A stretch of DNA of 64,000 bases. It comes from Asanoa ishikariensis. GTDB lineage: Bacteria > Actinomycetota > Actinomycetes > Mycobacteriales > Micromonosporaceae. Below, piece after piece: positions 8,382 through 17,300 of this stretch. Under the pieces are notes generated by a model. The model had not been told where the DNA came from and did no database searches. It saw only the letters and a program-made list of their open reading frames with translations. The translations under genes and the position numbers were made by a program. Every line of letters begins with the position of its first letter. Position 1 is the stretch's first letter. The stretch lies in contig NZ_FNQB01000003.1 of assembly GCF_900107455.1 (NCBI RefSeq), positions 248,001 to 312,000 on the forward strand, in the 5' to 3' direction.

Positions 8382-9278
8382 ATGATCGAGGTCGGTCGGC
8401 TGCGTGCGCTCGACGCCGTGGCCAGCTATGGGACAGTTCTCGCGGCCAGCGCGGCACTGCACTGCACGCCGTCCGCGGTGTCGCAGCAGCTCGGCAAACT
8501 GGAGCGGGAGACCGGCGCCACACTGGTCGAGAAGGACGGCCGGCGGATCCGGCTGACTGAGGCGGGCCGGGTCCTCGCCACCCACGCCGCCAAGGTGCTG
8601 GCCGCGCTCGACGAGGCCGAGGCGGCGCTGGCCGCGCAACGGGACACCGTCACCGGGCGGGTGACGATCGCGGCGTTCGCCACCGCGTGCCGCGGGCTGC
8701 TGCCCCACGCGCTGCACCGGTTGGCCGCCGACCACCCGGACCTGCGTACGGGCCTGGTCGAGGGCGACCCGCACCACGCGCTCGACCTGCTCCAGCGCGG
8801 CCACGTCGACCTGGCCGTGCTCGACGACTGGCCCGAGGCCGCGCTGACCTGGCCCGCCGGAATCGCGACCGAGGAGCTTGGCCTCGACGTCGCCGACCTG
8901 GTCGTCCCGACGGGCCACCGCCTGGCGTCCACGGCCGGACCGGTGCGCCGGGACCAACTCTTCGGCGAGCGGTGGATCGCGGCTCCGCCGGGCGCGATCT
9001 GCTACGAGTGGCTGATGCGGGTGCTGCCCGGCGTCGAGCCGGACTTCCTCGTCGGCGAGTTCGAGACCCAACTGACCCTGGTCGCGTCGGGCCTCGGCGT
9101 GGCGATGCTGCCCCGGCTGGCCCGACCGACGCTGCCGGCCGGAGTGGTCACGTTGGCCGTCGCGCCCCGGCCGACCCGGCGGGTGACGGTCGCGTGGCGG
9201 GCCGCCTCGGCCGCGCGCCCGGCCCTCCAGGAGACGGTGGCGGCGCTGCGCGAATCATGGGCACGATCGTACGGGTAG
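8382..9278 (+). CDS. LysR-family transcriptional regulator
   Basis: A 298-residue protein. Residues 4-62 are the LysR winged helix-turn-helix (LRALDAVASYGTVLAASAALH, then SAVSQQLGKLERETGATLVEK), and the rest is the periplasmic-binding-protein-like effector domain (GRVTIAAFATACRGLLPHAL; GLGVAMLPRLARP). It diverges from the DMT exporter, which is its most likely target. Its stop codon TAG (9276-9278) is part of the -10 box of the next gene. The start is the ATG 6 bases after a TAGTCT box. Confidence 0.92.
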   Translation: MIEVGRLRALDAVASYGTVLAASAALHCTPSAVSQQLGKLERETGATLVEKDGRRIRLTEAGRVLATHAAKVLAALDEAEAALAAQRDTVTGRVTIAAFATACRGLLPHALHRLAADHPDLRTGLVEGDPHHALDLLQRGHVDLAVLDDWPEAALTWPAGIATEELGLDVADLVVPTGHRLASTAGPVRRDQLFGERWIAAPPGAICYEWLMRVLPGVEPDFLVGEFETQLTLVASGLGVAMLPRLARPTLPAGVVTLAVAPRPTRRVTVAWRAASAARPALQETVAALRESWARSYG

Positions 9279-9287
9279 GCTCGTACC
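9274..9287 (+). promoter_or_regulatory. Leaderless promoter and operator of the ArsR-like gene
   Basis: TAGGCT (9276-9281) is followed by CGTACC and the ATG at 9288. It lies within the inverted repeat GGTA-N6-TACC. The same TANNNT-CGTACC-start layout is present before the MFS gene at 9632-9643. Confidence 0.5.
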
Positions 9288-9611
9288 ATGACGACGATGC
9301 CGCAGCCCAGCCGGGAGCAGTTGGACATCTCGCGCGTCCTCGAGGCGCTGTCGAATCCGATCCGGCAGCGCGTCGTCGCCCAGCTCGCGACGACGACCGA
9401 CTTCAGGTTCACCTGCGGCGAGCTCCTGCCGGACCTGCCCAAGTCGACGGCGACCCACCACTGGCGGATGCTGCGCGACAGCGGCGTGGTCGGCGTGGAG
9501 CGCAACGGGCGCGAGTTCCGGGCCGGCCTGCGCCGCGATGACCTCGACGCCCGCTTCCCGGGCCTGCTGGACGCGGTCCTCGCGGCGGTTGCCCCGCTCA
9601 CAGTCGGTTGA
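9288..9611 (+). CDS. ArsR-like winged-helix repressor
   Basis: A 107-residue protein with an ArsR-type winged helix: ISRVLEALSNPIRQRVVAQL, then a recognition region reading LPDLPKSTATHHWRMLRDSG and a wing with VGVERNGREFRAGLRRDDL. No metal-binding cysteine pair (CxC) is present in helix alpha3, so it is probably not a metal sensor. It is followed, 32 bases on, by the MFS transporter. A shared palindrome overlaps the -10 box of both genes, which suggests that it represses itself and the transporter. Confidence 0.88.
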   Translation: MTTMPQPSREQLDISRVLEALSNPIRQRVVAQLATTTDFRFTCGELLPDLPKSTATHHWRMLRDSGVVGVERNGREFRAGLRRDDLDARFPGLLDAVLAAVAPLTVG

Positions 9612-9623
9612 GCTGAGTTCGAG

Positions 9624-9643
9624 GGTACGCGTACGTTCGTACC
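9624..9643 (+). promoter_or_regulatory. 20-bp palindromic operator and leaderless -10 box of the MFS gene
   Basis: GGTACG (9624-9629) and CGTACC (9638-9643) are exact reverse complements around an 8-base centre. TACGTT (9632-9637) lies six bases before the GTG start at 9644. A bound repressor would cover both the -10 box and the start codon. Confidence 0.55.
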
Positions 9644-11101
9644 GTGCCTGCTCATGAAAAGCGCGACACGCGCCTGATCCTTCCCGTGCTGCTCCTGGGC
9701 GTCGTGTCGTACGCGCTGATCCAGTCGCTCATCGCCCCCGTCCTGCCGGTGATCCAGCAGGACCTGGGCACGACGCAGAGCACGGTCACCTGGGTGCTCA
9801 CCGCCAACCTGCTCTCCGCGTCGATCTTCACGCCGATCCTGGGCCGCCTCGGCGACCGGGCCGGCAAGGACAAGGTGCTGCTCGTCGCCCTGATCGCCCT
9901 GGCCGCCGGCGCCCTGATCTCGGCCGTCGCACCGAACATCTTTGTGATGCTGGTAGGCCGCGCCCTCTCGGGAGTCGGCGGCGGTGTGCTGCCGTTGGCG
10001 TTCGGCATCGTCCGCGACGAGCTGCCGCGCGAACGGGTCGCCCCCGCCGTCGGCCTGATCGCCGCGCTGCTCGCGATCGGCGCCGGCCTCGGCATCGTCC
10101 TGGCCGGTCCGATCGTCGACCTCCTCGGCTACCGCGCCCTGTTCTGGCTGCCCGCGATCGCGGTCGTGATCGCCGCGGTCACCACCTACTTCCGCATCCC
10201 CGCCTCACAGTCGCGCGCACCCGGCCGGTTCAGTTGGACCGCCTCGGCGCTGCTGGCGCTCTGGCTGGTCAGCCTTTTGGTCGCGCTGACCGAGGCGGCA
10301 TCGTGGGGTTGGGGTTCTTTGCGAGTGCTGGGCCTGCTCGCGGCCGCCGTCGTGCTCCTCGTGACCTGGGTCGTCCTGGAGACCCGCTCGGCGAGCCCGC
10401 TCATCGACATGCGGATGATGCGCGCCCCCGCGGTCTGGACCACCAACCTGGTGGCGCTGCTGTTCGGCATCGGCATGTACGGCCTGATGGGCTTCCTGCC
10501 GGCGTTCATGCAGACTTCTCCGTCTCTTGGCTACGGCTTCGGCGCCAGCGTCACCCGGGCGGGCCTGCTGATGCTGCCGCTGAGCGTGACGATGTTCGTC
10601 TCGGGCCTGGCCGCACCGCGCCTGACCCACCGCTACGGCGCCAAGGGCGTACTCGTCGGCGGCACGGTCTTCGCGGTCGGCTCGTTCGCCCTCCTCACCC
10701 TGGCCCACGGCCAGCAATGGCAGATCCTCGTGTCGATGGCCCTCCTCGGCATCGGCTTCGGAGCGGCCTTCGCGACGATGTCCAACGTGATCGTGGCCGC
10801 GGTACCCGCGCACCAGACCGGCGCCGCGAACGGCATGAACGCGAACATCCGCAGCATCGGCGGCGCGATGGGCGCGGCCGTGATGGCGAGCATCGTCGGT
10901 GCGCACGTGCTGCCGAGCGGCCTGCCCACGGAACGCGGCTACAGCATCGGGTTCGCGGTGCTGGGCCTGGCCTGCGTCGGCGCCGCCCTGGCCGCGCTCC
11001 TGGTGCCACGCAACCACCAGCACGTAGCGGCTCTCCCTCTCAGAGACGAGGAGTCGTACGCGGAGGCGGCCGTGGTCGGTGTCCCGGGTCTGGCCCGCTG
11101 A
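9644..11101 (+). CDS. MFS drug-resistance transporter (DHA2-like)
   Basis: A 485-residue transporter with about 14 predicted membrane helices. It opens LILPVLLLGVVSYALIQSLIAPVLPVIQQDLGTTQSTVTW-like in order, with motif A as GRLGDRAGKDKVLL and motif C-like glycine-rich segment ALLAIGAGLGIVLAGPI, typical of 14-helix drug:H+ antiporters. The GTG at 9644 is used: no in-frame ATG exists nearby, and a -10 box lies exactly six bases upstream. It is probably controlled by the ArsR-like protein just before it. The substrate is unknown. Confidence 0.9.
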   Translation: MPAHEKRDTRLILPVLLLGVVSYALIQSLIAPVLPVIQQDLGTTQSTVTWVLTANLLSASIFTPILGRLGDRAGKDKVLLVALIALAAGALISAVAPNIFVMLVGRALSGVGGGVLPLAFGIVRDELPRERVAPAVGLIAALLAIGAGLGIVLAGPIVDLLGYRALFWLPAIAVVIAAVTTYFRIPASQSRAPGRFSWTASALLALWLVSLLVALTEAASWGWGSLRVLGLLAAAVVLLVTWVVLETRSASPLIDMRMMRAPAVWTTNLVALLFGIGMYGLMGFLPAFMQTSPSLGYGFGASVTRAGLLMLPLSVTMFVSGLAAPRLTHRYGAKGVLVGGTVFAVGSFALLTLAHGQQWQILVSMALLGIGFGAAFATMSNVIVAAVPAHQTGAANGMNANIRSIGGAMGAAVMASIVGAHVLPSGLPTERGYSIGFAVLGLACVGAALAALLVPRNHQHVAALPLRDEESYAEAAVVGVPGLAR

Positions 11102-11125
11102 CCGTCGTGCTGCCATCGTCTTCTC

Positions 11126-11662
11126 ATGACGGCGATCGTGGGGCTGGTGGAGTCAGATTCGGTCTACATCGGAGGTGACAGTGCCGGGGTCTCCGGCATG
11201 AGCCTGACGGTGCGGGCCGACGCCAAAGTGTTCCGCAAGAAGCGCTACCTGTTCGGCTTCACGACCTCGTTCCGGATGGGCCAACTCATCCGCTACTCGT
11301 TGACCCTCCCCAAGCCGACCGGCGACCTGGACGCCTTCATGTCGACAACCTTCATCGACGCACTGCGTGACTGCCTCAAGACGGGCGGCTGGGCGGCCAA
11401 GGAGAACGAGCGCGAGGAGGGTGGCACGTTCCTGGTGGCCGTGCGAGGGTCACTGTTCGCGATCCACGACGACTACCAGGTGGCCAAGGCCGCGGACGGG
11501 TTCGCCGCCGTAGGGTCTGGGGAACAGATCGCCTTGGGCGCGTTGTACGCGACGGCGGACGCGGGGCTGTCACCACGACGGCGGGTGATGAGCGCCCTGG
11601 CCGCGGCTGAACGGTACAGCGCGGGCGTACGCGGCCCGTTCATCTGCCTCAAGAGTCGATGA
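11126..11662 (+). CDS. Stand-alone Ntn-hydrolase resembling HslV/proteasome beta subunits
   Basis: A 178-residue protein. After removal of Met1 it would expose Thr2, the nucleophile of proteasome-type Ntn hydrolases. The N-terminal pattern MTAIVGLVESDSVYIGGDSAG is close in layout to HslV (TTIV...V.I.GDGQ): Thr at the N-terminus, an Asp in GGDSAG near residue 18, and a lysine near residue 34 (RADAKVFRK) where HslV has its catalytic Lys. A late GSGEQIALGALYA segment matches the family G-S/G-x-x-A-x-G-A pattern. No HslU-like ATPase or proteasome partner is nearby. Similar stand-alone members occur in phages and actinomycetes. The function may be proteolytic or an aminohydrolase activity. No ribosome-binding site is evident. 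Confidence 0.75.
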   Translation: MTAIVGLVESDSVYIGGDSAGVSGMSLTVRADAKVFRKKRYLFGFTTSFRMGQLIRYSLTLPKPTGDLDAFMSTTFIDALRDCLKTGGWAAKENEREEGGTFLVAVRGSLFAIHDDYQVAKAADGFAAVGSGEQIALGALYATADAGLSPRRRVMSALAAAERYSAGVRGPFICLKSR

Positions 11663-11894
11663 TCGTCAAGTCGCTCTGGACGACCGACCACGGTCCTGAT
11701 CCGTGGCTGCGGGAGCGCTTCGCCGCTGACCACCCGTCCGTGGTGACGAGAGCGACGGTCGAGGAGTGGACGTCCTCGTCACGCTGGTGGACGAGCACGA
11801 GGACTTCGACTGCGACCGCGGCGACCTCCATGACGAGCGTTGCCCGAGCCCGGCCTGCCGCCGCCGCCACCTGTGTTGCGTCGAGGGTGGCCAG
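11659..11894 (+). other. Region with a doubtful small ORF after the Ntn-hydrolase
   Basis: An ATG at 11659 overlaps the preceding stop and could encode a 79-residue protein (to 11898). Its first 37 residues look protein-like (IVKSLWTTDHGPDPWLRERF). After that the frame becomes Thr/Ser/Ala-rich, as an out-of-frame read would, while a second frame from the GTG at 11766 reads VDVLVTLVDEHEDFDCDRGDL with several cysteines. This may be two overlapping tiny genes or one frameshifted remnant. I do not call a function. Confidence 0.3.
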
Positions 11895-12161
11895 TTAGCG
11901 GGCGCGAGAACCGGATCGAGGATTCACCTCGATGCCCGGGGTCGGCCGGCGTCGAGGCGAATCCGCGTCGATAGAACCGTACAGAGACATTTCTACTTCG
12001 GACAGGGGAATGTCGACTGGCGCACCCGGGTGATATGCGAACGAAGACCATCCGTTCCTGCGGCGCGTCTCGATGGCGATTGCTTCCATCATGGGCAGCG
12101 AGCGTCTGAGTCCGGCATCGGCTGGGCGGCATGCGTTGAGCAGTGTCGCAAGCGCCGTCAC
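11895..12161 (-). CDS. Small hypothetical protein, divergent from the nuclease operon
   Basis: An 88-residue reading frame starting at GTG 12159-12161, preceded by AAGGAGA at 4-5 bases, a good ribosome-binding site. The longer in-frame ORF upstream is antisense to the nuclease gene and not believed. The product is protein-like (VTALATLLNACRPADAG; SLPMMEAIAIETRRRNGWSS; YHPGAPVDIPLSEVEMSLYG) with a helical N-terminal half. I do not recognise the family. Codon third positions are less G/C-biased than in the rest of the window, which could mean transferred DNA. It is divergent from the four-gene operon and may belong to that accessory region. Confidence 0.5.
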   Translation of the reverse strand: MTALATLLNACRPADAGLRRSLPMMEAIAIETRRRNGWSSFAYHPGAPVDIPLSEVEMSLYGSIDADSPRRRPTPGIEVNPRSGSRAR

Positions 12162-12338
12162 ATCTCTCCTTCGGGGCATCGTTCGAACTAACGCCATCCG
12201 CCACCCGGAAATGATCACGTCGCCTTCTTGGCAATGAAGCACACGCCTGCCGGGAAAGACAAGAACGCGGCGGGCCAGAACGGTCTCGGGCAAACAGCCG
12301 ACTGTAGCGATCAATATCTCCGTGTACGGTCGAGGATC
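12162..12338. promoter_or_regulatory. Divergent intergenic region before the four-gene operon
   Basis: This 177-base gap should hold the promoters of the small minus-strand gene and of the nuclease operon. A TACGGT box (12325-12330) lies 8 bases before the GTG start at 12339, and GAGG lies at 12332-12335; either a leaderless or a short-leader start is possible. I see no clear operator. The base composition is lower in G+C than the flanks. Confidence 0.35.
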
Positions 12339-13421
12339 GTGACCCTGGGGGAGCGGTGGTGGACCAAGCCGCCGCTCGGCCAGGTCAGCTATCTGGCCGA
12401 CGTCGACCCCGCGCTTCTCAGTCTGGGGTTCGATCCATTGCCGGCCGGTGCTCCGGCCATCATCAGGTTTCGGCCGGCGCCAGGGCAGCGGGTCGGGCAG
12501 TACGTCAACGCCTTCCTCGACGCCTTGGACCGGGCCGTGTTGGAGCTCTTTCCGCGCTGGTTGCCAGGTGCCGAACACTTGGACGGGCCGACCAAACTGG
12601 GCATCGCCGCTGTTCGCGCCCTTGCGGCCGGGGTTGCCGCTCGCTCGGATCACTTCGGGCCTTTCCTCGCCGCCACCGCCGAACGTGCCCTGCGCGACGA
12701 TCTGGCTGCCGGGCGGTCACGGTTTCCCGCCGAAGTTCGGGCTCGAGGCCTGGCCCTTATCGTTGCCGATGTCTACGGCCGGGAGTCCGTGGCGCTGCAC
12801 ACCGACGTTCCGAATGGTCTGACGCCGGACGGCGAGCGCGCCCTGGCCGCTGCGGCGGAGTGGCTCGCCCAGCACGGTCGGTTCACGGTGTGGTTGACCG
12901 GCACACCTCTTCGGAGCGTGGACCGCATCCCTTCCGTCCGGATCACGTTGCCGGTCTATTTGACCCGGCTCGCCGCTGAGGCCGGTCCGCGGCCGGGTCC
13001 TGTCGCTGCAGCCGGGCCGGGTCCCGTCGCTGCTGCTCCGCCGGTGCTGACCTACCCGCCGTTGTCCGGCCAGCCGCGCGCGGACAGTGCTGCCGAGCAG
13101 GCACTGGAGCGTGCCCTCGCGCCACACGAGTGGGCGCGAGGCCGCCGCTGGAACGAGGTGCTGGATTGGCACCTCCTCGGTAAGGAATACCGACTTGACC
13201 TCTTCTGGCCGACGGACGGTTTGGTGGTGGAGGTCGACGGCGACGACCATCGGGAACGTTTGAAATACGCTTCCGACCGCCAACGCGACGCCCGGCTGCA
13301 ACTGCTCGGCAAAGACGTTTTGCGCTTCACCAACGACCAGGTCCTGACCGATCCCGCGGCCACGGCCTACGTCATCAGGGATCTTCTGCTGCTTCGCCGC
13401 CGTCCTCTTCGACAGAAATGA
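12339..13421 (+). CDS. DUF559/Vsr-like PD-(D/E)xK nuclease with unknown N-terminal domain
   Basis: A 360-residue protein from GTG 12339; a longer TTG start at 12228 is in frame but adds sequence that does not look coding. Residues 1-225 form a domain I do not recognise (RPAPGQRVGQYVNAFLDALDRAVLELFPRWLPGAE; SDHFGPFLAATAERALRDD). A Pro/Ala-Gly linker with the repeat GPVAAAGPGPVAAA follows. The C-terminal 115 residues match the DUF559/Vsr-like restriction-endonuclease fold: an early SAAEQALERAL glutamate, YRLDLFWPTDG, the core EVDGDDH, then a RDARLQLLGKDVLRFTNDQV helix-strand. It should act as a DNA nuclease or nickase. It is the first gene of a four-gene operon with a 6-base gap to the next. 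Confidence 0.78.
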   Translation: MTLGERWWTKPPLGQVSYLADVDPALLSLGFDPLPAGAPAIIRFRPAPGQRVGQYVNAFLDALDRAVLELFPRWLPGAEHLDGPTKLGIAAVRALAAGVAARSDHFGPFLAATAERALRDDLAAGRSRFPAEVRARGLALIVADVYGRESVALHTDVPNGLTPDGERALAAAAEWLAQHGRFTVWLTGTPLRSVDRIPSVRITLPVYLTRLAAEAGPRPGPVAAAGPGPVAAAPPVLTYPPLSGQPRADSAAEQALERALAPHEWARGRRWNEVLDWHLLGKEYRLDLFWPTDGLVVEVDGDDHRERLKYASDRQRDARLQLLGKDVLRFTNDQVLTDPAATAYVIRDLLLLRRRPLRQK

Positions 13422-13427
13422 GCTTCC

Positions 13428-14378
13428 ATGCCCTCCGATGACCTCTCGGCCCTGACCCCGACCCAGATCAAGGCGCTGAAGGCCCTCTTGACCGAGGGGC
13501 GCGAGGTCGACAACAAGGAGTTGGAGAGCCGTTTCGGCATTTCTCTCACCGGCGCCAACAGTAGGAAATTGGAGGAGCTCGGGCTGGTGGAGGCCACTCG
13601 TTCGAGCCGGCCGTTTTCCCACAAGCTCACGTCGAAGGGCCAGGCGGTGGCCCTGCAACTGAACGACCCAGAGCCGCCACGGGCGTCGAAGCCTGACGTC
13701 CCGAAGTACGACTCCGCCATACCGAAGCTCTCGCCGAACCAGATTCTTGTTCTGGTGGTGCTGATGTCCGAGGCTCGCGAGCTGAACAACAACGAGCTGA
13801 AGGAACTCGCCGGATTCCCGCTCTCCGGCACCGACAACAAGAAGCTGGAACAAACGCTCGGCCTCGTGGAGACCGACCGGTCGCACGCGCCCTACTCCCA
13901 CCAGCTGACCGACAAGGGCTGGTCGCAGGTTCGGAGTCTGCACCTGATGGAACCGCCGAAGGAGTCGAGGTCGGCGACTCGGACTCTGTTGACCCTGCTC
14001 GGCAACATCAACCGGTCGCTGGGACAGTTGCAGACCACCCACGGCGTCAAGCTCAGCCACGGCGAGTTCTTCCGGCGACAGCCGGCTCCGGCTGAGGGCG
14101 GCGCTGCCGAGGTCGTGGACGCCGAATCGGTGGTTCGGAAGGCGTACGCGCTGCTGGCTGGACAACCCGGCGAGTGGGTCGGCCTTGCCGATCTGCGCGA
14201 TCAGTTGCCCGGCTTGTCGCGCGCCGACGTGGACGGGGCGCTGCTGGCTCTGCTCGACCAGGACGGCGTACGGATCATTCCCGTTGCCAACACCAAGGCG
14301 CTCACCGCGCGTGACCGGGCCGCTGCCATCGATATCGGCGGCGAGGCCAACCACGTTCTGTCGATCGGCCACCCGTGA
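13428..14378 (+). CDS. Multi-winged-helix protein of the candidate defence operon
   Basis: A 316-residue protein with two clear tandem winged-helix repeats. The first (residues 8-80) reads LTPTQIKALKALLTEGREVDN, then NSRKLEELGLVEATRS and FSHKLTSKGQAVAL. The second (about 100-178) reads LSPNQILVLVVLMSEARELNN, then DNKKLEQTLGLVETDRS and YSHQLTDKGWSQV. A third winged-helix-like segment (about 235-305) reads VVRKAYALLAGQPGEWVGLA and ADVDGALLALLDQDGVRI. It probably binds DNA or links partner proteins. The gene lies 6 bases after the nuclease gene, and its TGA overlaps the GTG of the ATPase gene, so its dose is tied to both. I know no named family for the full length. Confidence 0.72.
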   Translation: MPSDDLSALTPTQIKALKALLTEGREVDNKELESRFGISLTGANSRKLEELGLVEATRSSRPFSHKLTSKGQAVALQLNDPEPPRASKPDVPKYDSAIPKLSPNQILVLVVLMSEARELNNNELKELAGFPLSGTDNKKLEQTLGLVETDRSHAPYSHQLTDKGWSQVRSLHLMEPPKESRSATRTLLTLLGNINRSLGQLQTTHGVKLSHGEFFRRQPAPAEGGAAEVVDAESVVRKAYALLAGQPGEWVGLADLRDQLPGLSRADVDGALLALLDQDGVRIIPVANTKALTARDRAAAIDIGGEANHVLSIGHP

Positions 14379-17300
14379 TACCGGCCGCCGAACGGTCCGC
14401 ACTGGAGGCACTCCACTTCAACCCGGCGCCAACTCCGGAGGACATCTGGCGGCCGTCGCCGTACGACGTGCCGGAGCTCCACGAGCGGGCGGTCAAGGAG
14501 ATTCTCAGCGGCGTCGGCAAAGCCCGGCGCGACGACACCGTGACCCCGCTGGGCGTCGCACTGCAAGGGCGGGCCGGCTCGGGGAAGACCCATCTGCTGG
14601 GTGCGGTACGCGAGACGATCCAGCGCGCTGACGGCGGCGGCTACTTCTTCCTCGTGAGCATGATCAACGGGCGTACGTTCTGGGAGAGCACGGTCCAAGG
14701 CATCATCGGCGGGCTCGCCCGCGAGACGCTCGGCCTGGGCACGCAACTCAAGACGTTCCTGCGTCGTCTCACGCCGTATCTGGGCATCCGGCCGGAGGTC
14801 CGCGACGCGGTCGTTGGCAACGCCCCGCTCACCCGTGAACACATGGATGCCTTCATCGCCGGGCTGCGCCGGTTCGACAAAGCCGTCGGTCTCGAGTGCC
14901 AGGACACCGCTCGCGCGCTGGTCCTCTACGGATCGCTCGACTTCGACCAACAGGATGTCGGCCTGGCCCACCTCATCTCCGAACCGGCCGAGCCGACGGA
15001 CCGTGCGGAATGGGGCTTCACCCCGCACGTCCGGAAGCCGCAAGAAGTCGTCCGCGACATCTCCCGGCTCATCGCGTTGACGCTGAGCCCCAGCGTGATC
15101 GCGATCGACCAGCTCGACACGCTGTTCGCGCAGAGCGCCATCTCGCTGACCAGCCGGGATGAGGTCTTGGAGTTCGGCCAGGCGGCGGCCGTCGGCCTCG
15201 TCGCCGATGGACTACTGACCCTGCGCGACGTCACGCAGCGCACCGTGGTGGTGATGTCGTGCCTGCCGGACACCTGGGAGTTGCTGAAGCGCAGTGCTCC
15301 CGGGCCGGTCATCGATCGCTTCCGGGAGACGCTGCTGCCCGACCGGATCAACAGCGCCGAGATTGCCCGCATGATCGTGGAGAAGCGGTTCGCCGACGTC
15401 TACGGTGCGCACCACCTCTCGGCGGACTACCCGAGCTGGCCGATCCTTCCGGCAGCGTTCGACGAAGCCCGCCGGTTCACCCCGAGGATCCTTCTCCGTC
15501 GGGTCGACCAACACCTGCGCCGCTGCCTCGACAACGATGAAATCACCGAGTTGCAACGGTTTTCCGAACAGTCGTACACGTCCAAGGAGGACAAGGAGCG
15601 GGAACGGGGCATCGAGGACGGGTCTGCGCTCGAAGAGTTGGACGCCATGTTCCAGCGGCTCTTGCAGGACGCGGACGTACGCGTCGCCCTTCACAAGCAC
15701 GGCGAGGACGTCGCGATGCCGCCGCTGCTCTCGGCGGGCTTGCGTGCGTGGATCGACGAGCGGTCGCCCACCGGCGCCGTCTACAAGCAGGACGCGCCAC
15801 CGAGCGCCAAGCCGGACCTGCACGCGCGTCTCGTCGAAGTGCTCGACGAGGCGACGGAAAACGAGGCGCACTGGGGCTTTCGTGCAATCGCCCACGACAA
15901 TGCGCGTGCGGTCATCACCCGGATCAAGAACGCCTGCACGGCGACCGGCCTGGACCGGGCGATTCCACAGCGCCGGCTGGTGCTATTGCGACGGGGCGAC
16001 TGGCCAAGCGGTACGCGCACCGTGGAGACCGTGAACAGGTTCTTGCAGGACGGTGGCGTGTGGCACAGGATCAGCGACTCTGACCTCAAGGTGTTCGACG
16101 CGTTGCGGCGCATGCAGACGGTTCCGCACGCCTCGTTCGGCGAGTGGCTGGTCTCCCGGAACCCAGCCAGCAACACGCGCCTGTTCCAGGAGCTGTTCGG
16201 CGAACCTGCCGCGCCGCTGGCACCTGACGCGGTGCCTTTGCCGTCCCCCGAGACCGACGCAGCTCAACGGCCGTCGCCCGTCTCAGCGGCGTCGAGTCCA
16301 GCCCCACCGAAAGGGGGCGGTCGCTCGATCCTGCTCGGGCAGGTGATGCGGGAAGAGACCGCGTTCGCCGTGGACCTGGAGTCCCTGCGGCGGCATACTG
16401 TCATCTTTGCGGGCTCTGGCTCCGGCAAGACCGTGCTCATCCGGCGCCTGGTCGAGGAGTGCGCTCGGCAGGGTGTTTCGGCGATCGTGCTCGACCCTAA
16501 CAACGATCTCGCCCGGCTCGGCGACGCGTGGCCCGAGCCACCGGCTGGTTGGAGGGCCGGGGACGACCAGCACGCCCGCGATTACCTGGAGCACACCGAC
16601 GTCGTCGTGTGGACGCCCGGCGTCAGCGGGGGCCGGCCGCTCAGTTTCCAGCCGTTGCCGGATTTCGCGCCCGTCCGTGATTCGCAGGACGAGTTCGACC
16701 AAGCGGTCCGGGCGGCGGTGGAGGCGCTCGCCCCGCGCGCGGGCGTCGGCGGTGCCACGAAGTCCGCCGCGCAGGGCAAAGCGGTGCTCACCGAGGCACT
16801 GCAGGCGTACGCCCGCGGCGGAACCGTCGGGCTGGAGGGCTTTACGGACTTCCTGGGCGACCTGCCTGAGGACGTAAGCCGGATGAGTAGAGCCGGCAAG
16901 CTCGCACACGACCTGTCCGAGACCCTCAAGGCCGCGATGGTGAACGACCCGTTGTTCGGCGGCAAGGGCTCGTCGGCGGATCCGGGAGTGCTGCTGACGC
17001 CGCCTCCTGGCAAGCGTGCGCGGGTTTCGGTGATCAGCTTTGTCGGGCTCATGTCCGACTTGGAGAAGCAGGGGTTCGTCAACCAGCTCCAGATGGCGCT
17101 GTTCACGTGGCTCAAGCGGCACCCGGCCGGCGACCGGCCATTGGGCGGGCTGTTCATCATGGACGAGGCGCAGACCCTGGCGCCCTCGACCGGCACGACC
17201 GCCTCCACGGCGAGCACGATCACGTTGGCATCGCAGGCCCGCAAGTACGGCCTCGGCCTGGTGTTCGCCACCCAGGCGCCGAAGGGCCTGCACAACCAGA

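Noticed and set aside
12717-14411. 564-codon minus-strand ORF opposite the nuclease and winged-helix genes
   Set aside because: The product has no recognisable motif, while the plus-strand frames show nuclease and repeat motifs and operon spacing.
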